64,000 nucleotides of DNA from an uncultured delta proteobacterium (lineage in GTDB: Bacteria > Desulfobacterota > Syntrophia > Syntrophales > UBA8958). Position 1 is the first letter of the stretch. Every line of letters begins with the position of its first letter. This document shows positions 33,436 to 43,603 of this stretch, one piece after another. The DNA is taken from positions 1-64,000 of the forward strand of contig CAISJV010000005.1 in the NCBI GenBank assembly GCA_903885795.1. Reading direction: 5' to 3'. Below the pieces are notes generated by a model. It had not been told where the DNA came from. It saw nothing but the letters and a program-made list of their open reading frames with translations, and ran no database searches. The translations under genes and the position numbers were made by a program.

Positions 33436-35325
33436 CTACAACCAGCGATCTGTCTTCTGTTTTTCATCGTATTCTGCTCGCAGGGCGATCTGGGTTGCTT
33501 CGGCAATATCTTCGACCCTTTTAACCCAATCCTCAAATTTGATATCCACGCCAAAGATTCCCACCATCTCGTCACGTTCATCGATAATTGGCGCCGATAC
33601 GGTAATGCAGAGAGCTCCCGTCATCTTGGAAATATAAAAATTAGTAACGTGGATCTTGCCTGTCTGTAAGGGTTTGATAAACCAATCGCGGTCGGATTGA
33701 TCTGTTCCCACGCCGTAGTTTTCATATTTGGCCCGATCCTGGATGTTCGTTATATTTCGTGTAATTTTGCGACCGTTCATGTCAACGACATAGGCAAACT
33801 GGATGGAGGGGTTTTCCTCAATGCATTTGAACATGACAGGTTCTTGAGACTCCGGTTTCATAGTTTTGATGGCGGGATGTTCGATCACCTGCTTGACGAC
33901 CGCTACAGCGGCCTGAGCAGCCCGGTATTTAATTTTGTCAAGCTCGGACATGAAGAGCTCAGGGAGGTATTTTCGAACCCTCTTTTCGAGTTCATCATTG
34001 GAAATGCTGGTGACCCGTCCGGATTCGTACTCCTCCGTAATCCACTTGTGAATCTTGGAAATTCCGGGATGGCGCTTGTCAATGGCAGCTTCTTCATCAA
34101 GATGGAAATGGGAGTTGATCCAGAAAGCGATCCCCGACTTACCTGATACGTCGGTTATCATGGGGACAATCGGTCTTTTCAGAATCTTGGTAGTATCAAA
34201 GATATTGTAAATCTCCTCACATTTGATCAAGCCATCAAGATGAACGCCGGCGCGGGTGACATTGAAATCAGCGCCTATAAAGGGATAATTGGCAGGAATC
34301 TTGTGACCGATCTCTTTTTCAAAATACCGGGCGATGTCGGTGATCACTGTCGTATCGATGCCGTTGGTCGATCCCGTCAGTCCGATATATTCGATGATCA
34401 GGGCCTCAATGGGGGGATTGCCGGTACGCTCTCCCAGTCCCAATAACGTTGAATTAGCGGCGGCGCAACCATAAAGCCAGGCGGTGGAGGCGTTGATCAA
34501 GGCCTTGTGAAAATCATTATGACCATGCCACTCCAGAAGGTGACCAGGGACGCCGGCGTCATCGATAAAGGCTCGGATCAACTTGTCGACGCTCCGGGGC
34601 AGGGAAGCGCCGGGATACGTTATCCCGTAACCCATGGTGTCACATAGTCTGATCTTGATATTTACTCCCGATTCCTCTCTGAGCTTCATAAGTTCAATAG
34701 CAAAAGGGACGCAGAAACCATAAATATCGGCACGGGTGATGTCCTCAAAATGACAGCGGGGGATAATGCCTTCATCAAGAATGGATCGAACGATATTCAA
34801 ATAGCCATCCATTGCCGTCCGGCGGCTTTTATTCATCTTGAGAAAGATATGGTAGTCCGACACTGAGGTCAGAATGCCCGTTTCCTTCAGGCCCGCTTCC
34901 TTAACCAGGTGGACATCTTCCTTGGCGGCCCTGATCCACCCGGTCACTTCCGGATATTTTAAACCGAGGGCCATGCATTTTTCAACGGCATCCCGATCTT
35001 TCTTGCTGTACAAAAAAAACTCGGTTTGACGAATAACACCATTTTCACCCCCGAGACGACTCATGAGCACAAAAAGATCAAAAATCTGTTTAACTGTATA
35101 AGGCGGCCTTGCCTGCTGTCCGTCCCGGAAGGTTGTATCGGTTATAAACAGATCATCGGCAGGTGAGATTGCCATCAACTTGTGATCAAAATCGATCCTG
35201 CTGACTTCGTCATAAGGAAAGACATCCTTCTGCAGGTTGGGCTCTTCAACATCCTTTAATTCATAGTGCCAGAACTTTGTGTGTTCGTGATCGAGAACCT
35301 TCTTATTCTTGTTCCACTTTGCCAT
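33436..35325 (-). CDS. HMGL-like acyltransferase (Re-citrate synthase candidate) with Cache-like tail
   Basis: 629 residues. After a lead of about 60 residues comes an HMGL-like/alpha-isopropylmalate-synthase TIM barrel: TDTTFRDGQQARPPYT (metal Asp and catalytic Arg), PRCHFEDITRAD, IRLCDTMGYG and LEWHGHNDFH with the metal His pair, then GERTGNPPIE. This wording matches the synthase group that, as I recall, includes the Re-citrate synthases of Clostridium kluyveri and Syntrophus, which join acetyl-CoA and oxaloacetate. The last 130 or so residues read as a PDC/Cache-like sensor fold (FAYVVDMNGRKITRN, DRDWFIKPLQTGKIHVTNFY, TVSAPIIDERDEMVGIFGVD). Such folds normally sit outside the membrane in receptors, whereas no membrane segment is present here. 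Isopropylmalate or homocitrate synthase is the alternative. Confidence 0.7.
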   Translation of the reverse strand: MAKWNKNKKVLDHEHTKFWHYELKDVEEPNLQKDVFPYDEVSRIDFDHKLMAISPADDLFITDTTFRDGQQARPPYTVKQIFDLFVLMSRLGGENGVIRQTEFFLYSKKDRDAVEKCMALGLKYPEVTGWIRAAKEDVHLVKEAGLKETGILTSVSDYHIFLKMNKSRRTAMDGYLNIVRSILDEGIIPRCHFEDITRADIYGFCVPFAIELMKLREESGVNIKIRLCDTMGYGITYPGASLPRSVDKLIRAFIDDAGVPGHLLEWHGHNDFHKALINASTAWLYGCAAANSTLLGLGERTGNPPIEALIIEYIGLTGSTNGIDTTVITDIARYFEKEIGHKIPANYPFIGADFNVTRAGVHLDGLIKCEEIYNIFDTTKILKRPIVPMITDVSGKSGIAFWINSHFHLDEEAAIDKRHPGISKIHKWITEEYESGRVTSISNDELEKRVRKYLPELFMSELDKIKYRAAQAAVAVVKQVIEHPAIKTMKPESQEPVMFKCIEENPSIQFAYVVDMNGRKITRNITNIQDRAKYENYGVGTDQSDRDWFIKPLQTGKIHVTNFYISKMTGALCITVSAPIIDERDEMVGIFGVDIKFEDWVKRVEDIAEATQIALRAEYDEKQKTDRWL

Positions 35326-35342
35326 ATATCCACTACTCCCTA

Positions 35343-35381
35343 AAATAAGAGAGGGCGCACGAGATCTTCTTGCGCCCTCTC
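35343..35381 (-). terminator. Terminator after lysM gene
   Basis: On the minus strand GAGAGGGCGCA pairs with TGCGCCCTCTC (11 bp) and is followed by TTATTTTA. It lies just past the end of the LysM lipoprotein gene and before the synthase start. Confidence 0.8.
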
Positions 35382-35402
35382 GGATAAATCATGTCAGATA
35401 CT

Positions 35403-35885
35403 TTATTTCATCGGGGGCTTGCTTCCTTTTGGCGGTGTGTATGGTCTTTTTGCCCCTGCTTTTTTTCTTGCCTTTTTTATGTCCTTCATACTGAAACCAT
35501 CACGAGGAATTATTAGCTTCTGACCGGGATAAATCCGGTTGGGATTCTTGATCTGGCCCTTGTTTGCCTCATAAATGATCGGCCAGAGGAAGTCGTCGTC
35601 ATAAATATCTTTGTATTTGGCGACAAACCAGAGGCTATCGCCTTTTTTTACGGTATACTCCGTGACGGTCCCCGATGAAGCTGCCGAACCGGACTTGGTT
35701 TCGCTACTTGCTGCTACCGCTGATCCGCTTTGGGCAACCGTCACGCTCTCGGCGATCACCACCTTATCCGAAGCGGTTCCTGGATCGCCACTAACTGCTT
35801 TTTTAGCACAACCGGCAACAGAAAAAATCATCATCAAAGAAAAAAGAATACTGCATAAGGCCATCCACTGATTCTTCCGAGACAT
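35403..35885 (-). CDS. LysM-domain lipoprotein
   Basis: The 160-residue protein has a lipoprotein signal peptide ending in the lipobox VAGC near residue 25, a low-complexity Ser/Ala linker (SGSAVAASSETKSGSAASSG) and one LysM domain (YTVKKGDSLWFVAKYKDIY through YPGQKLIIP). It is probably an envelope protein that binds peptidoglycan. The start at 35885 is fixed by AAAGGAGGATGG and the signal peptide; an upstream in-frame ATG at 35924 is rejected. The end is a basic tail rich in Lys and Pro. Confidence 0.85.
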   Translation of the reverse strand: MSRKNQWMALCSILFSLMMIFSVAGCAKKAVSGDPGTASDKVVIAESVTVAQSGSAVAASSETKSGSAASSGTVTEYTVKKGDSLWFVAKYKDIYDDDFLWPIIYEANKGQIKNPNRIYPGQKLIIPRDGFSMKDIKKARKKAGAKRPYTPPKGSKPPMK

Positions 35886-35941
35886 ATCACCATCCTCCTT
35901 TATTAGAATGAAATATCGAGTCACGACTTATTCGCTATGTT

Positions 35942-35968
35942 TGTATAAAGATGGAGGTCGTTTGTCAA
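35942..35968 (-). promoter_or_regulatory. Possible promoter for lysM gene
   Basis: On the minus strand TTGACA (35968-35963) and TATACA (35947-35942) are spaced 15 bp, shorter than ideal. It lies in the gap after aspS. Confidence 0.4.
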
Positions 35969-35981
35969 TGAAAAAAACTTA

Positions 35982-37763
35982 TTATTGAACGATTTTCAAT
36001 GACAATTCCATAAGCTGCTCAATACTTACCCGCGAGGGGGCTTCAGACAACAGGCATGCGGCCTTCTGCGTCTTCGGGAAAGCAATAACATCGCGGATTG
36101 ACTCCGCCCTGGTCATGAGCATAATGAGACGATCAAAACCGAAGGCTATCCCTCCATGAGGGGGGGTGCCGAACTCAAGGGCGTCAAGAAGAAAGCCAAA
36201 CTTGAGCCGACTTTCCTCTTCATTCAGACCAAGGGTCTCGAATATCGCTGCCTGAACATCTTTTCTGTGGATACGAATGCTGCCGCCGCCGATCTCGGAG
36301 CCGTTCAGGACGAGATCATAGGCCCGGGCCCGCACTTTTCCGGGATCGGTCTTAAGATAATCAAGATCCTCCAAGACCGGTGACGTAAAGGGATGATGGG
36401 TGGACATGAAGCGTTTTTCCGTGTCGCTATATTCCATGAGAGGAAACTCGGTAATCCAGGTAAACGCATAGGCTTGCGGATCAATCAAACCGAGTTTTTT
36501 AGCGACATAGATGCGAAGATTGCCGAGGGAATCGTGGACAATCCGCGGCGTATCGGCGACAAAAACGATCAGATCGTCCGCCCTCGCTTCCATCCTTTCC
36601 TCGATACTTTTGATTTCCTCCGGTTTCAGGAATTTTGCAATAGGCGAGGTCCATCCGTCGGCGTTTATCCGCGCCCAAGCCAGGCCCTTGGCGCCGTACT
36701 CGCTCACGTAATCCCGCAAATGGTCGAGATCCTTACGGGAGAGACTTCGCTTATCCTCGATCTTGATGGCCTTGATAACGCCTCCCGAAGCAGCGACTTC
36801 CTGAAAGAGCTTGAAATCCGCCTCCTTGAGGATATCGGTCAGGTCCCTTATTTCAAGGGCGAAACGAACATCGGGATTGTCCTTGCCAAACCTTGATATG
36901 GCTTCATGGTAAGGAATTCTGGGCAATGGCAGTTTCAGTTCAACACCGAGACAGGCCTTGAACAGATGGGCCATAAAGCCTTCCATAACAAGAATGAGAT
37001 CGTTTTCGTCGATAAAGGACATCTCGATATCGATCTGTGTAAATTCCGGCTGACGGTCGGCGCGGAGGTCTTCATCACGGAAACACTTGACAATCTGATA
37101 GTACTTGTCAAAACCGGAGACCATCAACAACTGCTTGAAGATCTGCGGTGACTGGGGGAGGGCATAGAACATGCCCTGACTCACCCGACTGGGAACAAGA
37201 TAATCCCGCGCCCCCTCGGGCGTGCTTTTTGTCAGAAACGGGGTTTCCACTTCTATGAAACCTTCCCGTTGAAAGTATTCACGGGTGGCGGCGGCTGCCT
37301 TGCTTCTCAATAGTATATTTTTCTGAATATCGGGCCGCCGCAGATCGAGATAGCGGTATTTAAGGCGGACGTTTTCAGATATTTCTCCGGTGGCGCTGTC
37401 GATAAGGAAGGGTGGTGTCCGGGACTCATTGAGAATCTCCAGTTCCTCCACCATAACCTCTATCTGACCCGTCTTGAGCTCGGAGTTTTCCATGTCCGCT
37501 GGTCTCCGACGCACTTTTCCCCGCACGGCCAAAACATATTCACTTCTTATTCTATGAGCTTCCCTATGGGTGTCGATGTCGAACTCAGGGCTGAAAACAA
37601 TCTGGACAAGACCCTCACGATCCCGCAAATCCACAAAGATAACCCCGCCGTGATCACGGCGGCGATGGGTCCATCCCATCAAAATGACCTCCTTACCCGC
37701 ATCGGCAATGGTCAAAGCGCCGCAATAATGACTTCTTTTCTTTTTTGTAATGAAATCAGCCAA
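35982..37763 (-). CDS. aspS: Aspartyl-tRNA synthetase (bacterial type)
   Basis: The 593-residue class II synthetase has an N-terminal OB-fold ([20 protein letters not shown]), the [18 protein letters not shown] motif, [31 protein letters not shown] (motif 2) and [13 protein letters not shown] (motif 3), plus the GAD insertion of bacterial enzymes. It may be nondiscriminating and charge tRNA-Asn too; sequence alone does not settle this. It starts 54 bp after hisS in a comEC-hisS-aspS series on the minus strand. Confidence 0.95.
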   Translation of the reverse strand: MADFITKKKRSHYCGALTIADAGKEVILMGWTHRRRDHGGVIFVDLRDREGLVQIVFSPEFDIDTHREAHRIRSEYVLAVRGKVRRRPADMENSELKTGQIEVMVEELEILNESRTPPFLIDSATGEISENVRLKYRYLDLRRPDIQKNILLRSKAAAATREYFQREGFIEVETPFLTKSTPEGARDYLVPSRVSQGMFYALPQSPQIFKQLLMVSGFDKYYQIVKCFRDEDLRADRQPEFTQIDIEMSFIDENDLILVMEGFMAHLFKACLGVELKLPLPRIPYHEAISRFGKDNPDVRFALEIRDLTDILKEADFKLFQEVAASGGVIKAIKIEDKRSLSRKDLDHLRDYVSEYGAKGLAWARINADGWTSPIAKFLKPEEIKSIEERMEARADDLIVFVADTPRIVHDSLGNLRIYVAKKLGLIDPQAYAFTWITEFPLMEYSDTEKRFMSTHHPFTSPVLEDLDYLKTDPGKVRARAYDLVLNGSEIGGGSIRIHRKDVQAAIFETLGLNEEESRLKFGFLLDALEFGTPPHGGIAFGFDRLIMLMTRAESIRDVIAFPKTQKAACLLSEAPSRVSIEQLMELSLKIVQ

Positions 37764-37817
37764 CTTATTTACCTCTTTCGTTTCAGTAATATTTTAACGT
37801 AAGGCAAAGCAAAAGCT

Positions 37818-39077
37818 TTACGCTATAAGTTTTATCAGTTCGTCAGAATTGTCCAGCCTTACCTTGATCTGCTCCTTGGTCTGCATATCTCTCAAATCCG
37901 CTTCTTTCGACTCCATCTCACGATCGCCGATGATCAGAACTTTTCGGCATTTAAGCCTGTCCGCTCTTTTCATCTGGCTCTTGAGTCCTTTGCCGGTATA
38001 GTCCATTTCGGTTTGAATGCCCTGCATCCGGAAACGATTGCACAGTTGATAGGCAAACTTTTGCGCCTCCCCACCCAAGGCGGCAATAAAGAGACCCGGG
38101 GGCTTTATGAAGTCGTTTCCTTGGTCCCCCGGTATCATGGCAAGAAGACGTTCAAAGCCGATGGCAAAACCGATGCCGGGTATGTCCGGCCCGCCAAGGT
38201 CGCGGATCAGGCCATCGTACCTGCCGCCGCCGACGATGGCATTCTGTGCGCCCAGGAAATCAGTGGTTATTTCAAAGGTTGTCCGGGCGTAATAATCAAG
38301 ACCGCGGACCATCCGGGGGTTGATGGTATAAGCAATTTCAAAAACTGCCAGGGATGAAAGCACCTCGGCAAAGTGATTCCGGCAACCTCCGCAAAGAAAA
38401 TCCTGAATGACCGGCGCCTGAGCGATGATGTGTTTGCAGCTTTCCATTTTACAGTCAAAGACCCGCAAGGGGTTCGTCGAGATTCGTCGCCGGCAATCTT
38501 CGCAGAGATCACCCTCTTTCCCGTGGAGAAACTGGAGAATGGATTCCCGAAATGAAGGCCGACAGGAAGGGCAGCCCAGAGAATTAAGCTCGAGTTGTGG
38601 TGATTTCAGGCCGATGTTATTGAGAAAGTGAATCAGCATGAGAATCACCTCGGCATCAATGCGGGCATCCTCATAGCCCAGGATTTCGACGTCGATCTGG
38701 TGAAATTGGCGATAACGTCCTTTCTGGGGGCGTTCCCTGCGGAACATGGGACCGATTGTATATAGCTTTGCCACCGGATCGGCCGTGTAGAGGTGATGTT
38801 CCAGATAGGCGCGGATTATGGAGGCCGTTGCTTCCGGCCTCAGGGTAATAAGATCGTCTCCCCGGTCGCGGAAGGTGTACATCTCCTTTTCAACGATATC
38901 CGTCGCTTCCCCGATTCCACGGGCAAACAGGTCCGTCTTTTCCAGGATTGGAACACGGATTTCGCGACATCCAAACGCGGTAAAGACTTTTCTGGCCTGC
39001 TCCTCAACATATTGCCACTTGCCGGTTTCGTCAGGCAGAATATCTTTAAAGCCTTTAACGGCAGTGATAATCTCCAT
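37818..39077 (-). CDS. hisS: Histidyl-tRNA synthetase
   Basis: The 419-residue class II enzyme starts MEIITAVKGFKDILPDE, has TLRPEATASIIRAYLEH (histidine site), FRRERPQKGRYRQFHQIDVE (motif 2), the histidine-specific RGLDYYARTTFEI and GGGRYDGL, and a C-terminal anticodon domain. A cysteine-rich stretch near residues 170-215 (CPSCRPSFRE, CEDCRRR, CKHI, CGGC) is seen in some bacterial HisRS. ATG 39077 matches the family start; a longer frame from 39092 adds five residues without a ribosome site. Confidence 0.93.
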   Translation of the reverse strand: MEIITAVKGFKDILPDETGKWQYVEEQARKVFTAFGCREIRVPILEKTDLFARGIGEATDIVEKEMYTFRDRGDDLITLRPEATASIIRAYLEHHLYTADPVAKLYTIGPMFRRERPQKGRYRQFHQIDVEILGYEDARIDAEVILMLIHFLNNIGLKSPQLELNSLGCPSCRPSFRESILQFLHGKEGDLCEDCRRRISTNPLRVFDCKMESCKHIIAQAPVIQDFLCGGCRNHFAEVLSSLAVFEIAYTINPRMVRGLDYYARTTFEITTDFLGAQNAIVGGGRYDGLIRDLGGPDIPGIGFAIGFERLLAMIPGDQGNDFIKPPGLFIAALGGEAQKFAYQLCNRFRMQGIQTEMDYTGKGLKSQMKRADRLKCRKVLIIGDREMESKEADLRDMQTKEQIKVRLDNSDELIKLIA

Positions 39078-39217
39078 AATCGTCCAGACCACAAAATAGA
39101 ATATTTAACGGCCGTCCCGTTAGCATATAACTCCCGGAATGGCAACGGGTAATGTCATGAAGGCTTTTCAATATGTTGCCAGCAATGATTTCCCGATTAT
39201 TGAGATTAGTACATAGC

Positions 39218-41773
39218 TCAAAGATCTGCATCGTCAACAACGGGTTGATATGGATAAATCGATAGTCCCAGTCCATCAGTTGTTGCGGTAACAGCGCCAT
39301 GCAGGTCCGTCCGATAGGTCATTACACCCCGCTGATTTAATCGTTTCAGGACATCGGGATGAGGGAGACGGAAAAGGTTGTCGGCGCCCACGGATATGAT
39401 TGCCGTTTGGGGACGGACGCGCTGCAGAAAGGCCTCTGAGCTCGATGTGCGCCCCCCGTGATGGGGAACGAATAAGAGCTGGCTTCGCAACTCGCGTGAA
39501 TCGGATGCAAGCCGCTCTTCGGTCATAGCTGAAATGTCGCCGGGGAAAAGAAACGATACTTCACCATAGGTCATCCTCATTACCAGTGACCCGTCATTGG
39601 TTTCCGTGAACGTTGCCTCCTCTTCCTTGCGGCTGAGGGGATCGGGAGGATTCAAGTATTCAATGCGCACACCACCGATGACGACGTGGCTGTTGCCTGC
39701 GGACATGCTCCGCCGGATAAGCCCCTTATTCTTGATAATAGCTAGAAATCGCTGGTATTCTTCTGAACCGGACATTTCGCCATTGATCCATACCTCTCTA
39801 ACCGGAAAATTCTCGAGGATGAAAGGCAGGCCATTGAGGTGATCGGGATGGGGATGGGTCAGCACGACGATATCGATCCTGTTCAGGCGGTCGTACCATA
39901 AATAAGGAGCGACAATGTATTTCCCCACGTCAAAGGTGCTGTTAATAAATCCGCCGCCGTCAATAAGCATGGTCTGATCTCCCGGGAAGCGAACCAGGAT
40001 GGAACTTCCCTGCCCGACGTCGATGGCCGTTGCGGAGAAGTCGCCCCGATTGTTGTTTTTTTGGTAAAGATAGACCGCGTCAATACAAAAGAAAAGAAGG
40101 GGGGCTGCCAGGGTATAATGAATCCAGCTTGGACATGATCTCAGCCTGACCAGAAATGAGGCATTGTCAGGTTCTTTATCATTATCATGGCCAGTACCAT
40201 TATAACCGGAAAGGTGCGCCAGGACGTCAAGAAGGCCATAGAGAAATACATAAAAGAACAGGAGCTCCAGGAGTGAGGGAGTAGTCAGGTAAACGGCCGC
40301 CCAGGGGAGAGATGCAAAATAATTATTAAGATCAAGAGAAATCATTACCAGCGTGCCGGCAATATCGAGAAAGAATGCGCTCACCATCGACGAAAATGGC
40401 AGGAAAAAGATCGTGGCCATCGAAACGGGAATAGCCAGAATGCCAAGAATGGGGACAATCACGATATTGGCAAGGAGGGAGATGACGGAGAGCCTGTTGA
40501 AATAAAATGCGATCAGCGGCATCGTGCCCAACATCGCGCTGAGGGAGACGATAATGAACATGGCAAAAGCATACAGACCCTTACTGAATAAGACAGGAAG
40601 CCTGTATGGAGTCCCCGGCACAGGCTCCGGTTTGGGAATAAATGCCGTCAGTACGGGCGTGATGATGAGGATTGCCAGGACCGCTGCGAAGGAAAGCTGA
40701 AAGGAGACATCGAAAAGGGCAGGGGGATAAACAAGGAGGATGATCAGAGCGGCCATCGCCAGGGTGTTATAGAGATCACGGCTCTTTGAGATGAGCAGGG
40801 CGGCCATGAAGGCAAGAATCATCAAAGTAGCCCTGAGCACGGACATTCCGGCCCCGGCGATAAATGTATAGAGGATAACCGGCGGCACGGCGAAAAGAAC
40901 AGAGAGTTTATACAGATCAAAACGGAGCAGCAGATACGGGAATCTCCTGATTATCCCGCGCACGAGATAAATGGAGAAGAAGGCGATCATGCTCATGTTG
41001 AATCCCGAGATGGCGATAATATGTGAGATTCCTGTTTTGCTGAAGGCGTCTCTGAGCTCCCGGGGGATCTGTTGCTGATCCCCAAGGATGCAGGCTTGAA
41101 TAATCTCTTTTTCCGGGGACGGGGCGTTCGTATCGACGAAGGTACGGATTGTACTGCGAAAACCTTCCAGCTTCTGGCGGATGACATTTCCATATCCTTT
41201 CCGGAGCACTACAATGCGGGAATCGTCGGCAACGGAACCACGGAGAAGAACACCCTGATATCTCAGGTATCGTTCATAGTTAAATCCCCCGGGATTGTGA
41301 AAGTTTCTCACTTTACGCAGACGCGTCCGGACGCGGACAACATCCCCGTAATCGAAAGCAAGTGTCCCCCGGAAGCTGAGCAGGATCTTCCCATGCACGG
41401 GAAAGTAGCTGCCTTTGCTGTCCGTCAGGCTATGGGCAGAAATCATTAAGTCCGTCTTTTCCGGAAAAAGCAGTGGCGATTCGACGATTACCCCCTCAAT
41501 GGTCACTGGATTCGTGCGGAGTTGCTCGATGATATGGCCCTTTCCCGGCGGTTGATAAAGATAGGTATTCATCTGCAGCCAGCCGCAGAGAAACAGGGCA
41601 CAGCACAGGAAAAAGAGCGGGGCATTTTTTCGTGCTTTCAGGCGGGACAAGAGGAGGAGGATGAGGACGAACGCAAGAGCCGAAAGAAGAAAGCTATCCT
41701 GCGCCATAAGGAGGGAGGAACATACAATCCCGGCAATAAGTCCTAATAACGGGGCAATGAGCGGACGGGCCAT
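39218..41773 (-). CDS. comEC: ComEC/Rec2-type DNA internalisation protein
   Basis: This 851-residue membrane protein has an N-terminal DUF4131-type region with two or three membrane segments, a central competence domain with about eight hydrophobic segments beginning near HIIAISGFNMSMIAFF, and a C-terminal metallo-beta-lactamase domain with LTHPHPDHLNGLPF and FVPHHGGRTSSSEAFL. ComEC forms the inner-membrane channel for transforming DNA, and the C-terminal domain is thought to be a nuclease. Other competence genes are not seen here. It is the first gene of the minus-strand series with hisS and aspS. Confidence 0.9.
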   Translation of the reverse strand: MARPLIAPLLGLIAGIVCSSLLMAQDSFLLSALAFVLILLLLSRLKARKNAPLFFLCCALFLCGWLQMNTYLYQPPGKGHIIEQLRTNPVTIEGVIVESPLLFPEKTDLMISAHSLTDSKGSYFPVHGKILLSFRGTLAFDYGDVVRVRTRLRKVRNFHNPGGFNYERYLRYQGVLLRGSVADDSRIVVLRKGYGNVIRQKLEGFRSTIRTFVDTNAPSPEKEIIQACILGDQQQIPRELRDAFSKTGISHIIAISGFNMSMIAFFSIYLVRGIIRRFPYLLLRFDLYKLSVLFAVPPVILYTFIAGAGMSVLRATLMILAFMAALLISKSRDLYNTLAMAALIILLVYPPALFDVSFQLSFAAVLAILIITPVLTAFIPKPEPVPGTPYRLPVLFSKGLYAFAMFIIVSLSAMLGTMPLIAFYFNRLSVISLLANIVIVPILGILAIPVSMATIFFLPFSSMVSAFFLDIAGTLVMISLDLNNYFASLPWAAVYLTTPSLLELLFFYVFLYGLLDVLAHLSGYNGTGHDNDKEPDNASFLVRLRSCPSWIHYTLAAPLLFFCIDAVYLYQKNNNRGDFSATAIDVGQGSSILVRFPGDQTMLIDGGGFINSTFDVGKYIVAPYLWYDRLNRIDIVVLTHPHPDHLNGLPFILENFPVREVWINGEMSGSEEYQRFLAIIKNKGLIRRSMSAGNSHVVIGGVRIEYLNPPDPLSRKEEEATFTETNDGSLVMRMTYGEVSFLFPGDISAMTEERLASDSRELRSQLLFVPHHGGRTSSSEAFLQRVRPQTAIISVGADNLFRLPHPDVLKRLNQRGVMTYRTDLHGAVTATTDGLGLSIYPYQPVVDDADL

Positions 41774-41865
41774 GTTCCTTCCTGAAAAGAATTTTTACTT
41801 GCATATGCAGCAAAAAACATTATGATGCAAGCCATTGTCAAAACAGCGATAGGAGGGGCCGTTAC

Positions 41866-43581
41866 ATGTATGAACAGAAGCCTTGGTTAAAATATTATGG
41901 GGATGTTCCCGTTTCCCTCGCCTATCCCCGGGTAACCATGTACCAGGCCCTGTTGCAAACGGCGAATCGCTACCCCGATGCAATTGCCTACGATTTTATG
42001 GGTTATACATCGACGTATAAGCGCTTCATCGCTGACGTCGGTCAGTGCGCCAGCGCCCTGGCGGCATCGGGGCTCAAAAAGGGGGATCGGATAACCATTT
42101 CCATGCCTACGACTCCCCAGGGAATCATTTGCTTTTATGCGGCAAATAAGATCGGCGCCGTCGCCAGTATGATTCACCCCCTCTCCACGGCGAAAGAAAT
42201 TGCCTTTTACCTCAATGTCAGCAAGAGCCGCTTTGCCCTGACCATCGACGCCTTCTACGGAAAATTCCGGGAAGTCATGGCCGAGACATCTCTTGATGTT
42301 CTGATCCTCACAAAAATATCCGATTATCTCGATCTCGTCAAAAAGATCGGGTTTTACCTGACTAAAGGAAGAAAGATTCCTCCCGTGCCGGCAGATCCGC
42401 AGGTCCGCTGGTGGAAGGAGCTTATGGCAGGCGATTTCCCTGCCGCGCCCGAAGTAGCTATGGACACCGACGATCTTGCCGTTATTCTCTACAGCGGTGG
42501 GACAACGGGGACGCCCAAGGGCATCATGCTTTCCAATATGAATTTTATCAGTGAGGGCATGCAGGTATCGGCCTGGGGAGGGCTCTCTAAAAATGACGCC
42601 ATCCTGGCCATTCTTCCCATCTTTCACGGTTTCGGTCTGGGCGTCTGCATCAACGCCGCCTTCATGGGAGGGGCCAAGAGTATACTTGTACCCCAATTTA
42701 CCCCGGAAATTGTCGCTAAATTAATCAAGTCCAAGCGTCCCACCATTGTGGTGGGAGTCCCCACGCTGTTTGAGGCCCTCTGCCGGAATCCGGTCTTCCA
42801 GAACGCAGAATTAAGCTGTCTAAAAGCTACTTTTAGCGGCGCCGATACCCTGCCGAGACCAGTGAAGGATCGCTTTGAAGAGGTTGTGCAACGGCAAGGA
42901 GGAAGCGTCAAGCTCATGGAAGGATACGGTTTGACCGAGGCGGTAACGGCGATCATGGCCACGCCCTTGCAGGAATATCGGGAAGGCAGCGTCGGTATCC
43001 CCTTTCCCGACATGTTAGCGAAGATCGTCAAGACAGGGACAAGTGATGAGGCGACCGTAGGAGAAGAAGGAGAGCTATGTATCCACGGTCCGGCGGTGAT
43101 GCTGGGTTATCTGGATCAGCCGGAAGAAACAGCTCAGACCCTCAAAACACATGCCGACGGCCTTGTCTGGCTCCATACGGGAGACATCTCCACGATGGAT
43201 AGAGACGGGTATTTCTATTTTAAGCTCCGGCTGAAGAGAATGATAAAGTCTTCGGGGATGAATGTCTATCCCGCCCAGGTGGAGGACATCCTCTACAAGC
43301 ACCCGGACGTGAAAGACGCCTGTGTCATCGGCGTCCCCGATGAGGCCCAGGTGCAAAAGGTCAAAGCGTTTGTTGTCTTGAAGGATGCGTCTAAGGCCGG
43401 GGCAGATATGGAAAAGACACTTGTCAAGCATTGCCAGCAGCATCTGATCAAATGGAGTTGCCCCCGGGAGATCGAATTCCGGGCGACACTGCCCTGCACT
43501 CTGGTGGGAAAGATAGCCTACAACACCCTGGAACAGGAAGAAATTGCCAATCTGAAGGCCTGCGGCAAATATTGTGGATAG
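41866..43581 (+). CDS. AMP-forming acyl-CoA ligase
   Basis: This 571-residue enzyme activates a carboxylic acid with ATP and CoA through an acyl-AMP. The P-loop-like motif is YSGGTTGTPKGIMLSNMN near residue 210, the A5 motif EGYGLTEAV near 355, and the A8 region HTGDISTMDRDGYFYFKLRLKRMIKSSGMN near 450, with the final catalytic Lys in TLVGKIAYN. AGGAGGGG lies upstream of ATG 41866. It is followed after 22 bp by two 2-hydroxyacyl-CoA dehydratase-family subunits, suggesting that its product is their substrate. Chain length or aromatic specificity is not readable from sequence. Confidence 0.85.
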   Translation: MYEQKPWLKYYGDVPVSLAYPRVTMYQALLQTANRYPDAIAYDFMGYTSTYKRFIADVGQCASALAASGLKKGDRITISMPTTPQGIICFYAANKIGAVASMIHPLSTAKEIAFYLNVSKSRFALTIDAFYGKFREVMAETSLDVLILTKISDYLDLVKKIGFYLTKGRKIPPVPADPQVRWWKELMAGDFPAAPEVAMDTDDLAVILYSGGTTGTPKGIMLSNMNFISEGMQVSAWGGLSKNDAILAILPIFHGFGLGVCINAAFMGGAKSILVPQFTPEIVAKLIKSKRPTIVVGVPTLFEALCRNPVFQNAELSCLKATFSGADTLPRPVKDRFEEVVQRQGGSVKLMEGYGLTEAVTAIMATPLQEYREGSVGIPFPDMLAKIVKTGTSDEATVGEEGELCIHGPAVMLGYLDQPEETAQTLKTHADGLVWLHTGDISTMDRDGYFYFKLRLKRMIKSSGMNVYPAQVEDILYKHPDVKDACVIGVPDEAQVQKVKAFVVLKDASKAGADMEKTLVKHCQQHLIKWSCPREIEFRATLPCTLVGKIAYNTLEQEEIANLKACGKYCG

Positions 43582-43603
43582 TAAAAAGATTGAGGAGTTA
43601 TTA

